Of a stretch of 64,000 nt of DNA, positions 54,244 through 62,447 are shown in pieces. The DNA lies in assembly GCF_009674765.1 (NCBI RefSeq), contig NZ_WKKF01000012.1, forward strand, positions 30,135 through 94,134, given 5' to 3'. The stretch is from Metabacillus idriensis. Lineage in GTDB: Bacteria > Bacillota > Bacilli > Bacillales > Bacillaceae. Numbering within the stretch: the stretch's first letter is position 1; every line of letters begins with the position of its first letter. The notes beneath the pieces are model-generated. The model worked only from the letters and a program-made list of their open reading frames with translations, was not told the DNA's origin and searched no databases. The position numbers and the translations under genes were made by a program.

Positions 54244-55221
54244 GTGGAAACAAATGCAATAAAAAAAGAGGGGCTGAGTAAGAGAAATAACAGTCATGCG
54301 ATAAAACATTTTTTCTCGGAATATGGTGTTTTCCTAGCTCTTGCTTTATTGGTAATCATCATTTCTGCATTAAATCCAAGCTTTTTAACTTTAGATAACA
54401 CGATGAACTTATTGAGGCAAGTTTCAATTAATGCCATTTTAGCGATTGGAATGACCTATGTTATTTTATCACGGGGCATAGATTTATCAGTCGGTTCTAT
54501 TTTAGCTTTTTCCGGTATTATTGCTGCTTCATTTGCAGGGGCTGATTCTGCTAATATGTTCTTGGCCATTACACTTGGGGTTGGTTCAGGATTGTTGCTT
54601 GGTCTAATAAATGGATTTACAATTGCGAAGTTTAAGGTTACTCCCTTTATTGTGACCTTAGGCATGATGGCTGTTGCAAGAGGATTCACGTTTATTTATA
54701 GCGATGGACAGCCGATATCAAACCTCGATACAAATTTTTTATTCATTGGGAGCGGGCAGCTTGCCGGAATTCCTTTTCCTGTCTGGGTTACGATCATTTT
54801 ATTTGTCATTTTTAATATTATCTTGTACAAAACACCATTTGGCCGCCATATCTATGCTATTGGCGGAAATGAAATAGCTGCGATCATTTCCGGAATTAAA
54901 GTGAATCGTGCGATTATTGGAATTTACGGTATTATGGGGCTTCTCGCAGGAGTAGCAGGTGTGATTTTAACATCACGCGTGTCTGCTGGACTTCCTCAAG
55001 CAGGTACAGCTTATGAATTAGACGCAATTGCTGCGGTCGTCATTGGTGGAACAAGTTTAATGGGGGGAAGAGGCCGGCTTTGGGGATCACTTGTTGGGGC
55101 AATCATAATTGGAGTTCTAAATAATGGTTTAGATTTATTAGGTGTTTCATCCTACTGGCAGCAAGTAATCAAAGGCTGCATCATCGTATTTGCTGTGATG
55201 ATGGACCGTAAGAGAGTATAA
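54244..55221 (+). CDS. Sugar ABC importer permease (RbsC-type)
   Basis: 325 aa, eight to ten membrane helices. AIGMTYVILSRGIDLSVGSI, GLINGFTIAKFKVTPFIVTL and IGGTSLMGGRGRLWGS are conserved in RbsC-type permeases. GTG start with GGAGGTGA directly upstream, inside the end of the ATPase gene. It forms the membrane channel for the solute delivered by the lipoprotein downstream. Confidence 0.94.
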   Translation: METNAIKKEGLSKRNNSHAIKHFFSEYGVFLALALLVIIISALNPSFLTLDNTMNLLRQVSINAILAIGMTYVILSRGIDLSVGSILAFSGIIAASFAGADSANMFLAITLGVGSGLLLGLINGFTIAKFKVTPFIVTLGMMAVARGFTFIYSDGQPISNLDTNFLFIGSGQLAGIPFPVWVTIILFVIFNIILYKTPFGRHIYAIGGNEIAAIISGIKVNRAIIGIYGIMGLLAGVAGVILTSRVSAGLPQAGTAYELDAIAAVVIGGTSLMGGRGRLWGSLVGAIIIGVLNNGLDLLGVSSYWQQVIKGCIIVFAVMMDRKRV

Positions 55222-55268
55222 ATTTCATATTATGAAATATTGATATACTCATAAATAAGGGGGAAATG

Positions 55269-56210
55269 ATGGTGAAAAACCGTAGAAAAAAGGGTATTGC
55301 ATTATTGATTTTTGCAGCATTCACACTTTTAATTGCTGGATGTGGGGCTGTTTCTTCTGCAGGAGACAGCGAGGCTAATTCGAAAGCTGACGACAAAAGG
55401 CTGAAAATCGGCTTTCAGGCTTCGGGCTTAGAAACAGAATATATAGCAAAGTTAGCAGAATCAATAGAAAAAGCAGCTGAAGAAATGGATGTCGAATTAA
55501 CAATCATGGATGGCAATTACGATCTTGCAAATAATATTAGTCAATTAGAAACATTGAAAAGTCAGCAAGTCGATGCAATTGTTGTGAATGCGCTTGATAC
55601 AGAGGCCTTAAACAGTACCGTCAATTCAATCGTGGATTCTGGTATTCCTGTCATCGGTGTTACTGCGTCGCTTACGGCAGAAAAATTGACATCTTATGTT
55701 GGATCACCAGATGTAGTTGGCGGTGAAATGGCAGCAAAGGAAGTGGTAAAAGCGTTGGGCGGGAAAGGGAATGTTGTTATTTTTGAAGGCCCAATTGGTA
55801 TCTCTGCACAAATTGATCGACGTGAAGGAATTTATAAAGTGTTGGACGACAATCCGGATATTAAAGTGATTTCAGAAAGAACAGCCAATTGGTCGCGTTC
55901 AGAAGCGATGAATTTAATGGAAAACTGGATTCAAAAGCATGGTGACGACATTAACGGCGTCATTGCTCAAAATGATGAAATGGCGCTCGGAGCATTAAAT
56001 GCACTAAAAGCGAAAAAAATGGATATTCCTGTTGTCGGCATCGATGGTATTGCAGATGCACAAACAGCGGTGAAAAACGGCGAGATGGTTGCGACAATCT
56101 TTCAAAACGCTGAAGAGCAAGGAAAGAAAGCATTAGAAGTAGCGGTAAAAGCAGCGAGCGGCGAAGAAGTAGAAAAAATTTACGATGTTCCATTTGAATT
56201 AATAAAATAG
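55269..56210 (+). CDS. Sugar-binding lipoprotein (RbsB-type)
   Basis: 313 aa. Basic N-terminus, hydrophobic stretch and lipobox LIAGC (Cys at about 25), so it is anchored on the outer face of the membrane. The periplasmic-binding-protein fold follows: LKIGFQASGLETEY, QVDAIVVNALDTEAL, GVIAQNDEMALGAL. The substrate is a sugar-like molecule but the pocket residues do not let me name it. AAGGGGG allows ATG 55266, ATG 55269 or GTG 55272; 55269 has the best spacing with an ATG. Confidence 0.93.
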   Translation: MVKNRRKKGIALLIFAAFTLLIAGCGAVSSAGDSEANSKADDKRLKIGFQASGLETEYIAKLAESIEKAAEEMDVELTIMDGNYDLANNISQLETLKSQQVDAIVVNALDTEALNSTVNSIVDSGIPVIGVTASLTAEKLTSYVGSPDVVGGEMAAKEVVKALGGKGNVVIFEGPIGISAQIDRREGIYKVLDDNPDIKVISERTANWSRSEAMNLMENWIQKHGDDINGVIAQNDEMALGALNALKAKKMDIPVVGIDGIADAQTAVKNGEMVATIFQNAEEQGKKALEVAVKAASGEEVEKIYDVPFELIK

Positions 56211-56213
56211 GCA

Positions 56214-56500
56214 AAAGAGGCTGGGACAAATGGTTTTCAGCCAAAGAAAAATCCGAACTATTATGTGAAATTCCAACTTGAATTTCGTTTTAGTTCGGAT
56301 TTTTTTCTTTAGCTCTCTTCATAAATATTGTTGCTACAGTACTAAATGTTAGAAGCCTTAAGTGGAGCGGAAAGGGAACGGACATTATTTATCATGAAAA
56401 ACAACAATCTATGCCAAAATAGCCCTTTCTTTTAAAGGTTTTTGCACTATTAATTGTTCAGCTTTCATTCAGGAGATGATCGTTACGTCCCAGTCTCTTT
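56214..56500. repeat. Intergenic element bounded by inverted ends
   Basis: AAAGAGGCTGGGAC (56214-56227) and GTCCCAGTCTCTTT (56487-56500) are inverted copies with one mismatch. Inside are a terminator hairpin (56247-56307) and, at about 56368-56396, GGAGCGGAAAGGGAACGGAC, an inverted match of the left end of the element at 41095. GGCTGGGACA-type elements recur in Firmicutes as I remember. It occupies the gap between the ABC operon and the next promoter. Confidence 0.7.
56247..56307 (+). terminator. Terminator of the PhyH/ABC operon
   Basis: AAAATCCGAACTA pairs with TAGTTCGGATTTT, and inside, GAAATTC with GAATTTC; a T-run follows. Confidence 0.85.
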
Positions 56501-56605
56501 ATATTTTATATCGAAATCAATTCATGCTCTTCTATCTATGTAAAAACGCTGTAATGATTTCATTTTTCTCCGCTATCTTTTAGTATGAAAAAAATTTAAA
56601 AAAGC

Positions 56606-56633
56606 TTGACATGGAATGCGTTCCATAAAATAT
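56606..56633 (+). promoter_or_regulatory. Second promoter with the LacI-type operator
   Basis: TTGACA (56606-56611) followed at once by TGGAATGCGTTCCA (56612-56625). The other site reads TTGACC then TGGTATGCGTACCA: same position relative to the -35, 12 of 14 bases the same. The -10 is poor (AAATAT at 56628). It is upstream of a decayed operon. Confidence 0.65.
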
Positions 56634-56709
56634 CCTTTGTTTACAAGGTAATCCTCACATATTTGAAGATAAAAGCCAGATAAATCCATTAAACACAGGA
56701 GGTGTATAT

Positions 56710-56879
56710 ATGAAAAATTGCCTGAATGAAGAAAAGGTTATACCAGAATTAAATAATAATGTGATTCCCTGATTAATAAAAAACCTTGCCGGCTCGTTCC
56801 ATATAAATTTGAAAAAACAGGTACAAGCGGACGAAAATTGAATCGAAAGCATGTGACATTCAATAAAAGTGGAGTGTGA
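56710..56879 (+). pseudogene. First gene of the decayed operon, frameshifted
   Basis: AGGAGGTG lies 5 bases before an ATG. The first frame gives 20 codons (MKNCLNEEKVIPELNNNVIP) and stops at 56772. The next frame carries on as LINKKPCRLVPYKFEKTGTS, then GRKLNRKHVTFNKSGV, to a stop at 56879. Loss of one base near 56768 explains both. The restored protein would be about 57 aa, basic; family unknown. Confidence 0.55.
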
Positions 56880-56885
56880 TGAATC

Positions 56886-57080
56886 ATGAGAGCAGCTAAA
56901 AGTGAATTAAGACCTCAATCAATAGATCATATAGGCGCAACAAAATATTGTTGCCGGGAACATGTGACACAGACCTTAAAAGGTACCTACCTTCCACACG
57001 TTGAAAAGGTAAAATACAAAGACAAAACCTGCAAATTTTGCGGAGAAAAAGCCTTGTACCAGTTTATATCGCTTTATTAG
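56886..57080 (+). CDS. Small CxxH/CxxC protein
   Basis: 64 aa. CCREH (22-26) and CKFC (49-52) resemble the Bacillus CxxH/CxxC small-protein family, which has a similar spacing of the two motifs and probably binds zinc. GGAG lies about 10 bases before the ATG, 6 bp after the preceding pseudogene. It belongs to the decayed operon under the second LacI-type promoter. Role unknown. Confidence 0.55.
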   Translation: MRAAKSELRPQSIDHIGATKYCCREHVTQTLKGTYLPHVEKVKYKDKTCKFCGEKALYQFISLY

Positions 57081-57089
57081 TAAGTGGGA

Positions 57090-57233
57090 ATGAAGTTTGA
57101 CACATTTACCAGCGAAGAAGCACTTAGTCTCGGAATGATTCTAGTAAATTACGCCGAAGAAAATAATAAAGCTGCAGCGATTCACATTGAACGTAACCGT
57201 GTACAGCTCTTTACACATTTAACACATTTATGA
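57090..57233 (+). pseudogene. N-terminal stub of a UPF0303-type protein
   Basis: AAGTGGGA precedes an ATG. The 47 codons read MKFDTFTSEEALSLGMILVN, then AEENNKAAAIHIERNRVQLF, the characteristic start of UPF0303/HbpS-like heme-degrading-domain proteins (about 160 aa), and then a stop. The rest of the gene is absent before adhR. Such genes often sit in sugar-use operons, in keeping with the LacI-type promoter upstream. Confidence 0.65.
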
Positions 57234-57245
57234 AATACAGGCCGG

Positions 57246-57659
57246 CTATCTGTTATTTATCTCTATTTTATTCTTTTTATGAATTTCTTCCGCGCCAGCC
57301 TCTAAAGCAGTATTATAATAGGAACATTTATGCTCGATGAGTTCCATTGTTTTTTTTAGTTCTTCCATCTGGGCTTGTACAGAAGCTTTTCGTTCCATAA
57401 ACATGTCATATCTTTGTTGCAGCGTAGAATCCCCATCAGAACACCAATCAATGAAATTTTTTATTGACTTAATAGGCATTCCTGTGGATTTAAGACATTC
57501 AATGACTTTTAATGCGTCGATATCGGATGCTTTAAACAAGCGTGTTCCGCTGGCTGTCCGTTCTACAAAAGGCATAAGACCCTCTTTGTCGTAGTAACGC
57601 AAGGTATATACTGTAAGATTTAATTCATTTGCCACTTCGCTGATCGAATATGTCTTCAT
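57246..57659 (-). CDS. adhR: MerR-family regulator (AdhR-like)
   Basis: 137 aa. The N-terminal MerR HTH (SISEVANELNLTVYTLRYYD, 20 residues) and GLMPFVERTASGTRLF are followed by a dimerisation coiled coil. B. subtilis AdhR activates adhA and yraA under formaldehyde or methylglyoxal stress, sensing through one cysteine; two Cys are present here (CLKST, WCSDGD). It is divergent from adhA, and a MerR-type operator lies between. AGGAGA precedes the ATG. Confidence 0.85.
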   Translation of the reverse strand: MKTYSISEVANELNLTVYTLRYYDKEGLMPFVERTASGTRLFKASDIDALKVIECLKSTGMPIKSIKNFIDWCSDGDSTLQQRYDMFMERKASVQAQMEELKKTMELIEHKCSYYNTALEAGAEEIHKKNKIEINNR

Positions 57660-57810
57660 CCTGAATCTCCTATCTTAATTGCAGCTTTTGATTAGCTCTA
57701 AGAATTTAGTGGATTTTATCACGGTATTTGCTGAAATGTCAAAGTCCTCTTATAGAATAGTAGAAATCAGCCAGTATTATAAAGATTTTTATAAAAATAG
57801 TTTACAATAC

Positions 57811-57841
57811 TTGACCTAGAGTTAACTATAGGGCTTAACAT
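57811..57841 (+). promoter_or_regulatory. MerR-type promoter of adhA
   Basis: TTGACC (57811-57816) and TAACAT (57836-57841) are 19 bp apart, the long spacer typical of MerR-activated promoters. The near-palindrome CCTAGAGTTAACTATAGG (57815-57832) fills the spacer. The gap 57660-57971 holds nothing else clear. Confidence 0.7.
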
Positions 57842-57971
57842 TGTTTTTGCAGGAGAAGGAAGCTGGATAGAAATGAATATATGAATGAAGGCGAATTTTA
57901 TCATAAGTTCATTATCTTTACTCAGTACATCCTTATTTTCTTGAAAATCTTAAATTATTGGAGGTTTATTT

Positions 57972-59012
57972 ATGATAACCGCAAAAGCACGAGCTGTCGA
58001 CGGTCCAGACAAATCCTTTCGAGCTGCTGAAATTAAACGACGCGATCTTGATTTGCATGATGTTCTAATTGAAATTAAATATGCTGGAATCTGTCATTCT
58101 GATATCCATACTGCACACGGCGAATGGGGTGCCGTGAATTATCCACTCGTACCTGGACATGAGATTGCAGGAGTTGTCTCTGATGTAGGAGGCGAGGTCA
58201 CAAAGTACAAGGTTGGTGACAGAGTAGGGGTCGGATGTATGGTTGATTCCTGTGGGGAATGTGAGAGCTGCCGTAAAGGAGAAGAACAATACTGTCTAAA
58301 AGGCAACGTCCCTACTTATGCCGGTGTTGACAAGTACGGCGAGCCGACTCAAGGCGGATATTCTACCCACATTGTCGTAACTGAAGACTTCGTTGTTAGA
58401 ATCCCTGATAACATTGAACTTGACGCCGCAGCACCATTACTTTGTGCAGGTATTACAACCTATTCTCCATTAAACCATTGGGGAGCTGGAACAGGTAAGA
58501 AGGTCGCGGTTGTTGGTATGGGCGGCCTTGGTCATATGGCCGTCAAAATTGCGAACGCAATGGGTGCAGAAGTTACGGTTTTGTCACAAACATTGAATAA
58601 AAAGGAAGATGGCTTGAAATTCGGTGCAAAAAACTACTACGCAACAAGCGACCCTGAAACATTCGAGAAACTTGTAGGTTCTTTTGACCTGATCATTAAC
58701 ACGGTAAGTGCAAAAATTGATATTAGTGCTTACCTCTCCCTGTTAACGCTGGATGGAACTCTAGTAAATGTTGGTGCGCCTGCAGAGCCATTATCGTTAA
58801 ATGTGTTCTCTCTTATCGGTCATCGCCGTTCTTTTGCTGGTTCAATGATTGGAGGTATCCGTGAGACTCAGGAAATGCTGGATTTCTGTGCAAAACATAA
58901 CATTATTCCTAACATTGAAGTGATATCGGCCGATCAAATTGACGAAGCATATGAACGCGTTTTAGCTTCAGATGTAAAGTATCGATTTGTGATCGATATT
59001 AGCACAATGTGA
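57972..59012 (+). CDS. adhA: Zinc alcohol/aldehyde dehydrogenase
   Basis: 346 aa MDR enzyme of the cinnamyl-alcohol-dehydrogenase-like group; reduces aldehydes with NADPH. Catalytic zinc ligands in [15 protein letters not shown] and PGHEIAG; structural zinc in [15 protein letters not shown] (with the preceding Cys); nucleotide fold [15 protein letters not shown]. Matches B. subtilis AdhA, part of the aldehyde-stress response under AdhR. GGAGG precedes the ATG. Confidence 0.93.
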   Translation: MITAKARAVDGPDKSFRAAEIKRRDLDLHDVLIEIKYAGICHSDIHTAHGEWGAVNYPLVPGHEIAGVVSDVGGEVTKYKVGDRVGVGCMVDSCGECESCRKGEEQYCLKGNVPTYAGVDKYGEPTQGGYSTHIVVTEDFVVRIPDNIELDAAAPLLCAGITTYSPLNHWGAGTGKKVAVVGMGGLGHMAVKIANAMGAEVTVLSQTLNKKEDGLKFGAKNYYATSDPETFEKLVGSFDLIINTVSAKIDISAYLSLLTLDGTLVNVGAPAEPLSLNVFSLIGHRRSFAGSMIGGIRETQEMLDFCAKHNIIPNIEVISADQIDEAYERVLASDVKYRFVIDISTM

Positions 59013-59040
59013 GTTGCGTTAATCATAGGGTTTCATAGTT

Positions 59041-59082
59041 AAAAGGTGTCCCAAAAGCTTGGCTTATGGGACACCTTTTTTT
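59041..59082 (+). terminator. Terminator of adhA
   Basis: AAAAGGTGTCCC, inner AAGC/GCTT, GGGACACCTTTT and a T-run. From here to 59378 only a possible promoter (TTAACT at 59117, TATTAT 17 bp on) is visible. Confidence 0.92.
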
Positions 59083-59378
59083 GGTTTTATTAAAAACATG
59101 GAAATATAACAAAAGTAGTTAACTCTAAATTATAGGTTTAGTATTATGGGTATCAAAGAATATCAGAGATCATTTACAAGGAATGGTGAAAGAAAAGTAA
59201 TTGGAAATGAGATTGATAGCATTTTTCTTCAAAAATTTCAGACTTTTGGATGATATAAATTTCAACTTATGAAGGATTACTTAATTCCATATATAAAATA
59301 AAATAAAAGATAACAATTTTTGTATTTATTCTTATTTAGCTGTTTCATTGAACTCTATTTTCCGGGAGAGTGATACTA

Positions 59379-61142
59379 ATGACAGAATTCATTTATGCAG
59401 GTTCATTAACAGAACTTGAAGAAGAAGGTGCAAAGGTAATAAAAGGCGGCAGTCATGCAATTACCGTATTTGTTCACGAAAAACAAGTTTATGCGGTGGA
59501 TAACCGTTGTCCGCATATGGGCTTTCCTCTTCATACAGGAAGTTTATGTGATGGGATTTTAACATGTCACTGGCACCATGCTCGCTTTGATATAAAGAGC
59601 GGTGGAACCTTGGATCCATGGGCTGATGATGTCCCTACTTACCCTGTAGAGATGAAGGAAGATGAGGTTTGGATACACCCTGTTCCTTATAATAAAGTAT
59701 CAATCGAAAAATTAAGGCAGCGATTACGTGAAGGTCTTGAGCAAAATTTAAGTCTTGTCATCGCTAAATCGGTTGTCGGATTAATGGAAGCTGGTTTTCC
59801 AGGGACTGAGATAGTAAAGATTGGCATCGCTTTTGGAACGATACATCATCAAAGCGGCTGGGGCTCTGGATTGACGATTTTAACAGCAATGACAAATGTA
59901 TTGCCAAAATTAGATAAAACCGGTCAGATTTTAGCATTGTTCCAAGGTCTCGTTCATGTTGCACGCGAAAGTTCTGGAAGGGGAACACGCTTTTTACTGG
60001 GATCTCTTCCTGTCACAGATAAAATGAATGCCCAATCATTCGAACAATTATCAGAATGGTATCGCCATTGTGTGGAGGTTCGTGATTCGCAGGGAGCAGA
60101 ACGAGTTCTGCTGACTGCGATTGAATTCGGATTCTCGAACGAGCAGCTTGCTGACATGATGATGACAGCCATCACAGATCATTTTTATATAAATACAGGG
60201 CATACGCTTGATTTTCATAATAAAGCATTCGAGATTCTTGATCAAATTGGTTATGAGCACCGGCCATTTGTATTATCATCATTGTTGCCTAGTCTCGGTA
60301 ATGTATCCCGAAGCGAAGAATCTCATAGCTGGCAATCACCCGTGAACTTGGTCAAACCATTAATGGAGGCGTTCAAGGAGTTACCTGATATTCTGGCTAA
60401 TGCATTATCAATAGCGGAAACTGTAGTGGATGAAGCAGCATTGGTTGAACAAATTTTATCAGATGATGCTTTAAAAACGGTAAATATGATGGTGGATGCA
60501 CTCAAGGGTGGAGTTTCACCTGCCCGTTTGGCCCAGCTAGTAGCTTTGGCTGCGGCGGAACGGATTTCTCGTTTTCACGTCCAAAATGATTTTAGAGATT
60601 GGATTACCGTACTTCATACTTTTACTCACGCCCATGCAGTGCATGAATCATTACGTCGCTCGACCACACCTGAATTAACCAGGGCAGTTTTCCATGGAGC
60701 AATGAGTGTCTATCAAGATCGTTTTCTCAATTTACCATCTGCACGAAGACCGGAGCCGAAGGATGCAGAGGCTGAGCAGTATCATCCTAATGATTTATTG
60801 GAGTTGATGAATCAACAACAACAGGTTGCAGAATCAGCACGATGGGCAGTTAATTACCTTGCACATGGAGGTAATAAAAGTGAACTCTTCAATACACTCG
60901 GGCACGCATTACTAAGAGAGGATGCAGAGTTTCACACATTTCAAATGTTTGAAGCGGCTATAGTCGAGCATGCACATTGGGAAAAGGAGGATACGGAGCT
61001 TGCTGGTCATGCACAGGAAACGTTAATCATAGCAGTAACACGTTATCTAGCAGGCCATGCCCCAACTGCTAGAGAAATACCGCATACAGCAAGAATTGCC
61101 ATGCGCCTTCATAGAGGAGAAAAATTGTTTGAAGATGAATGA
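59379..61142 (+). CDS. Rieske iron-sulfur domain fused to a large histidine-rich helical region
   Basis: 587 aa. Residues 5-108 form a Rieske ferredoxin-type domain: Cys44-Pro-His46 and Cys63-His-Trp-His66 bind a 2Fe-2S cluster. The remaining 480 residues are predicted helical, have no membrane segment, and carry many histidines in clusters (HTFTHAHAVHESL, FHGAMSVYQDRF, EHAHWEKEDTELAGHAQE). I do not recognise this part; it might bind further metal or a cofactor, and the Rieske domain would pass electrons to it. GGGAGAGTG lies 7 bases before the ATG at 59379. Monocistronic. Confidence 0.8.
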   Translation: MTEFIYAGSLTELEEEGAKVIKGGSHAITVFVHEKQVYAVDNRCPHMGFPLHTGSLCDGILTCHWHHARFDIKSGGTLDPWADDVPTYPVEMKEDEVWIHPVPYNKVSIEKLRQRLREGLEQNLSLVIAKSVVGLMEAGFPGTEIVKIGIAFGTIHHQSGWGSGLTILTAMTNVLPKLDKTGQILALFQGLVHVARESSGRGTRFLLGSLPVTDKMNAQSFEQLSEWYRHCVEVRDSQGAERVLLTAIEFGFSNEQLADMMMTAITDHFYINTGHTLDFHNKAFEILDQIGYEHRPFVLSSLLPSLGNVSRSEESHSWQSPVNLVKPLMEAFKELPDILANALSIAETVVDEAALVEQILSDDALKTVNMMVDALKGGVSPARLAQLVALAAAERISRFHVQNDFRDWITVLHTFTHAHAVHESLRRSTTPELTRAVFHGAMSVYQDRFLNLPSARRPEPKDAEAEQYHPNDLLELMNQQQQVAESARWAVNYLAHGGNKSELFNTLGHALLREDAEFHTFQMFEAAIVEHAHWEKEDTELAGHAQETLIIAVTRYLAGHAPTAREIPHTARIAMRLHRGEKLFEDE

Positions 61143-61168
61143 TTTTGAATAATGTAAAAGGGAAAGTA

Positions 61169-61206
61169 AAATCTCGCTGATCCATCTCAAGCGAGATTTT
61201 TTTATT
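61169..61206. terminator. Terminator of the Rieske fusion gene
   Basis: AAATCTCGCT, 11-base loop, AGCGAGATTT, then TTTT. Confidence 0.9.
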
Positions 61207-61275
61207 AATCCCTTATGCCTTTCTAACCTTACCATCATGGAAGATTGGGTTTCCTTCTATTTATCAGCAAAACAC

Positions 61276-62256
61276 TTAGTTGTGACCAACTATTGAATGT
61301 GGCACATACGGTTCTTCAAGAAACGCAATTTCTTCAGGGGTAAGCTTCACTGATAAAGCACCTGCAGCATCTTCAAGATGAGATATTTTAGTAGCACCAA
61401 TTATAGGAGCTGTGACTGTTTCTTTCTGCAGTAACCAGGCAAGTGCGATGTGTGTACGAGGGATATCATGTTTTTCTGCGATGGATGCTACTCGCTCTAC
61501 AACTAATTGATCAGCGGCCGAAGTCGCATCGTATTTTGATTTTTGAATTTGATCTGTCTCGGAACGATGCGTTGTTACTGACCAATCACGCGTTAATCTC
61601 CCTGATGCAAGGGGGCTATATGGAGTTATACCAATTTTCTCTTCCTTACAAAGAGGCAGCATTTCTCTTTCCTCTTCACGGTAAATTAGATTTAAGTGAT
61701 TCTGCATGGACACAAACTTAGTCCAGCCATTTTTTTCTGCCACATGTAATGCCTTTTGGAACTGCCAAGCGTACATGGCAGAAGCACCAATGTATCTGGC
61801 CTTTCCAGCCTTCACCACGTCATGCAATGCTTCCATCGTTTCTTCAATAGGGGTATTGTAATCCCAGCGATGGATGATATAAAGATCTACATAATCAGTT
61901 TCCAATCTCTTTAGACTTTTATCGATTTCACTCATAATTGCCTTTCTAGAAAGACCAGAACCATTTGGACCTTTATGCATTTGTCCGTGTACTTTAGTTG
62001 CTATTACAACTTCATCACGATTCGCATAATCTTTCAAAGCTCGTCCAAGATATTCCTCGCTTGTACCAAGTGAGTACACATTTGCTGTATCAAAAAAATT
62101 AATCCCTAACTCTAGGGCTTTTTTTATTACGGGACGAGAACCCTCTTCGTTAAGTACCCATTGGTGTAGCCATTTGTTAGCGTCCCCAAAACCCATACAT
62201 CCAAGACAAAATCGAGATACGTCTAAGCCTGTATTGCCAAGTTTCACATACTCCAT
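61276..62256 (-). CDS. Aldo/keto reductase
   Basis: 326 aa. MEYVKLGNTGLDVSRFCLGC opens the barrel; the catalytic residues lie in NFFDTANVYSLGTSEE (Asp, Tyr), IATKVHG (Lys) and YIIHRWD (His); GATKISHLEDA binds NADPH. GAGAGG is about 9 bases before the ATG at 62256; the frame extends to a GTG at 62289. It is divergent from the AraC regulator, a layout like yqhC with yqhD/dkgA of enteric bacteria. Confidence 0.92.
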   Translation of the reverse strand: MEYVKLGNTGLDVSRFCLGCMGFGDANKWLHQWVLNEEGSRPVIKKALELGINFFDTANVYSLGTSEEYLGRALKDYANRDEVVIATKVHGQMHKGPNGSGLSRKAIMSEIDKSLKRLETDYVDLYIIHRWDYNTPIEETMEALHDVVKAGKARYIGASAMYAWQFQKALHVAEKNGWTKFVSMQNHLNLIYREEEREMLPLCKEEKIGITPYSPLASGRLTRDWSVTTHRSETDQIQKSKYDATSAADQLVVERVASIAEKHDIPRTHIALAWLLQKETVTAPIIGATKISHLEDAAGALSVKLTPEEIAFLEEPYVPHSIVGHN

Positions 62257-62447
62257 TTCATTGTTCCTCTCTTTTTGTTTTTTTGCCACGTTTTTCGTGA
62301 CCTATTTAGTATTAATTATGACATAAATAATAAAAAAATCCTTATCGCATTACTATCAAGTTTTTGCCTAATCCTCTCAAGTCCTCTTACTCATTCAATG
62401 AATATCAGATATAATAAACCGAAGATGAAGAAAAAGGAGAATAAGTT

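Noticed and set aside
59145-59252. 35-codon ORF after a possible promoter
   Set aside because: There is no ribosome site, no recognisable similarity, and the region is AT-rich.
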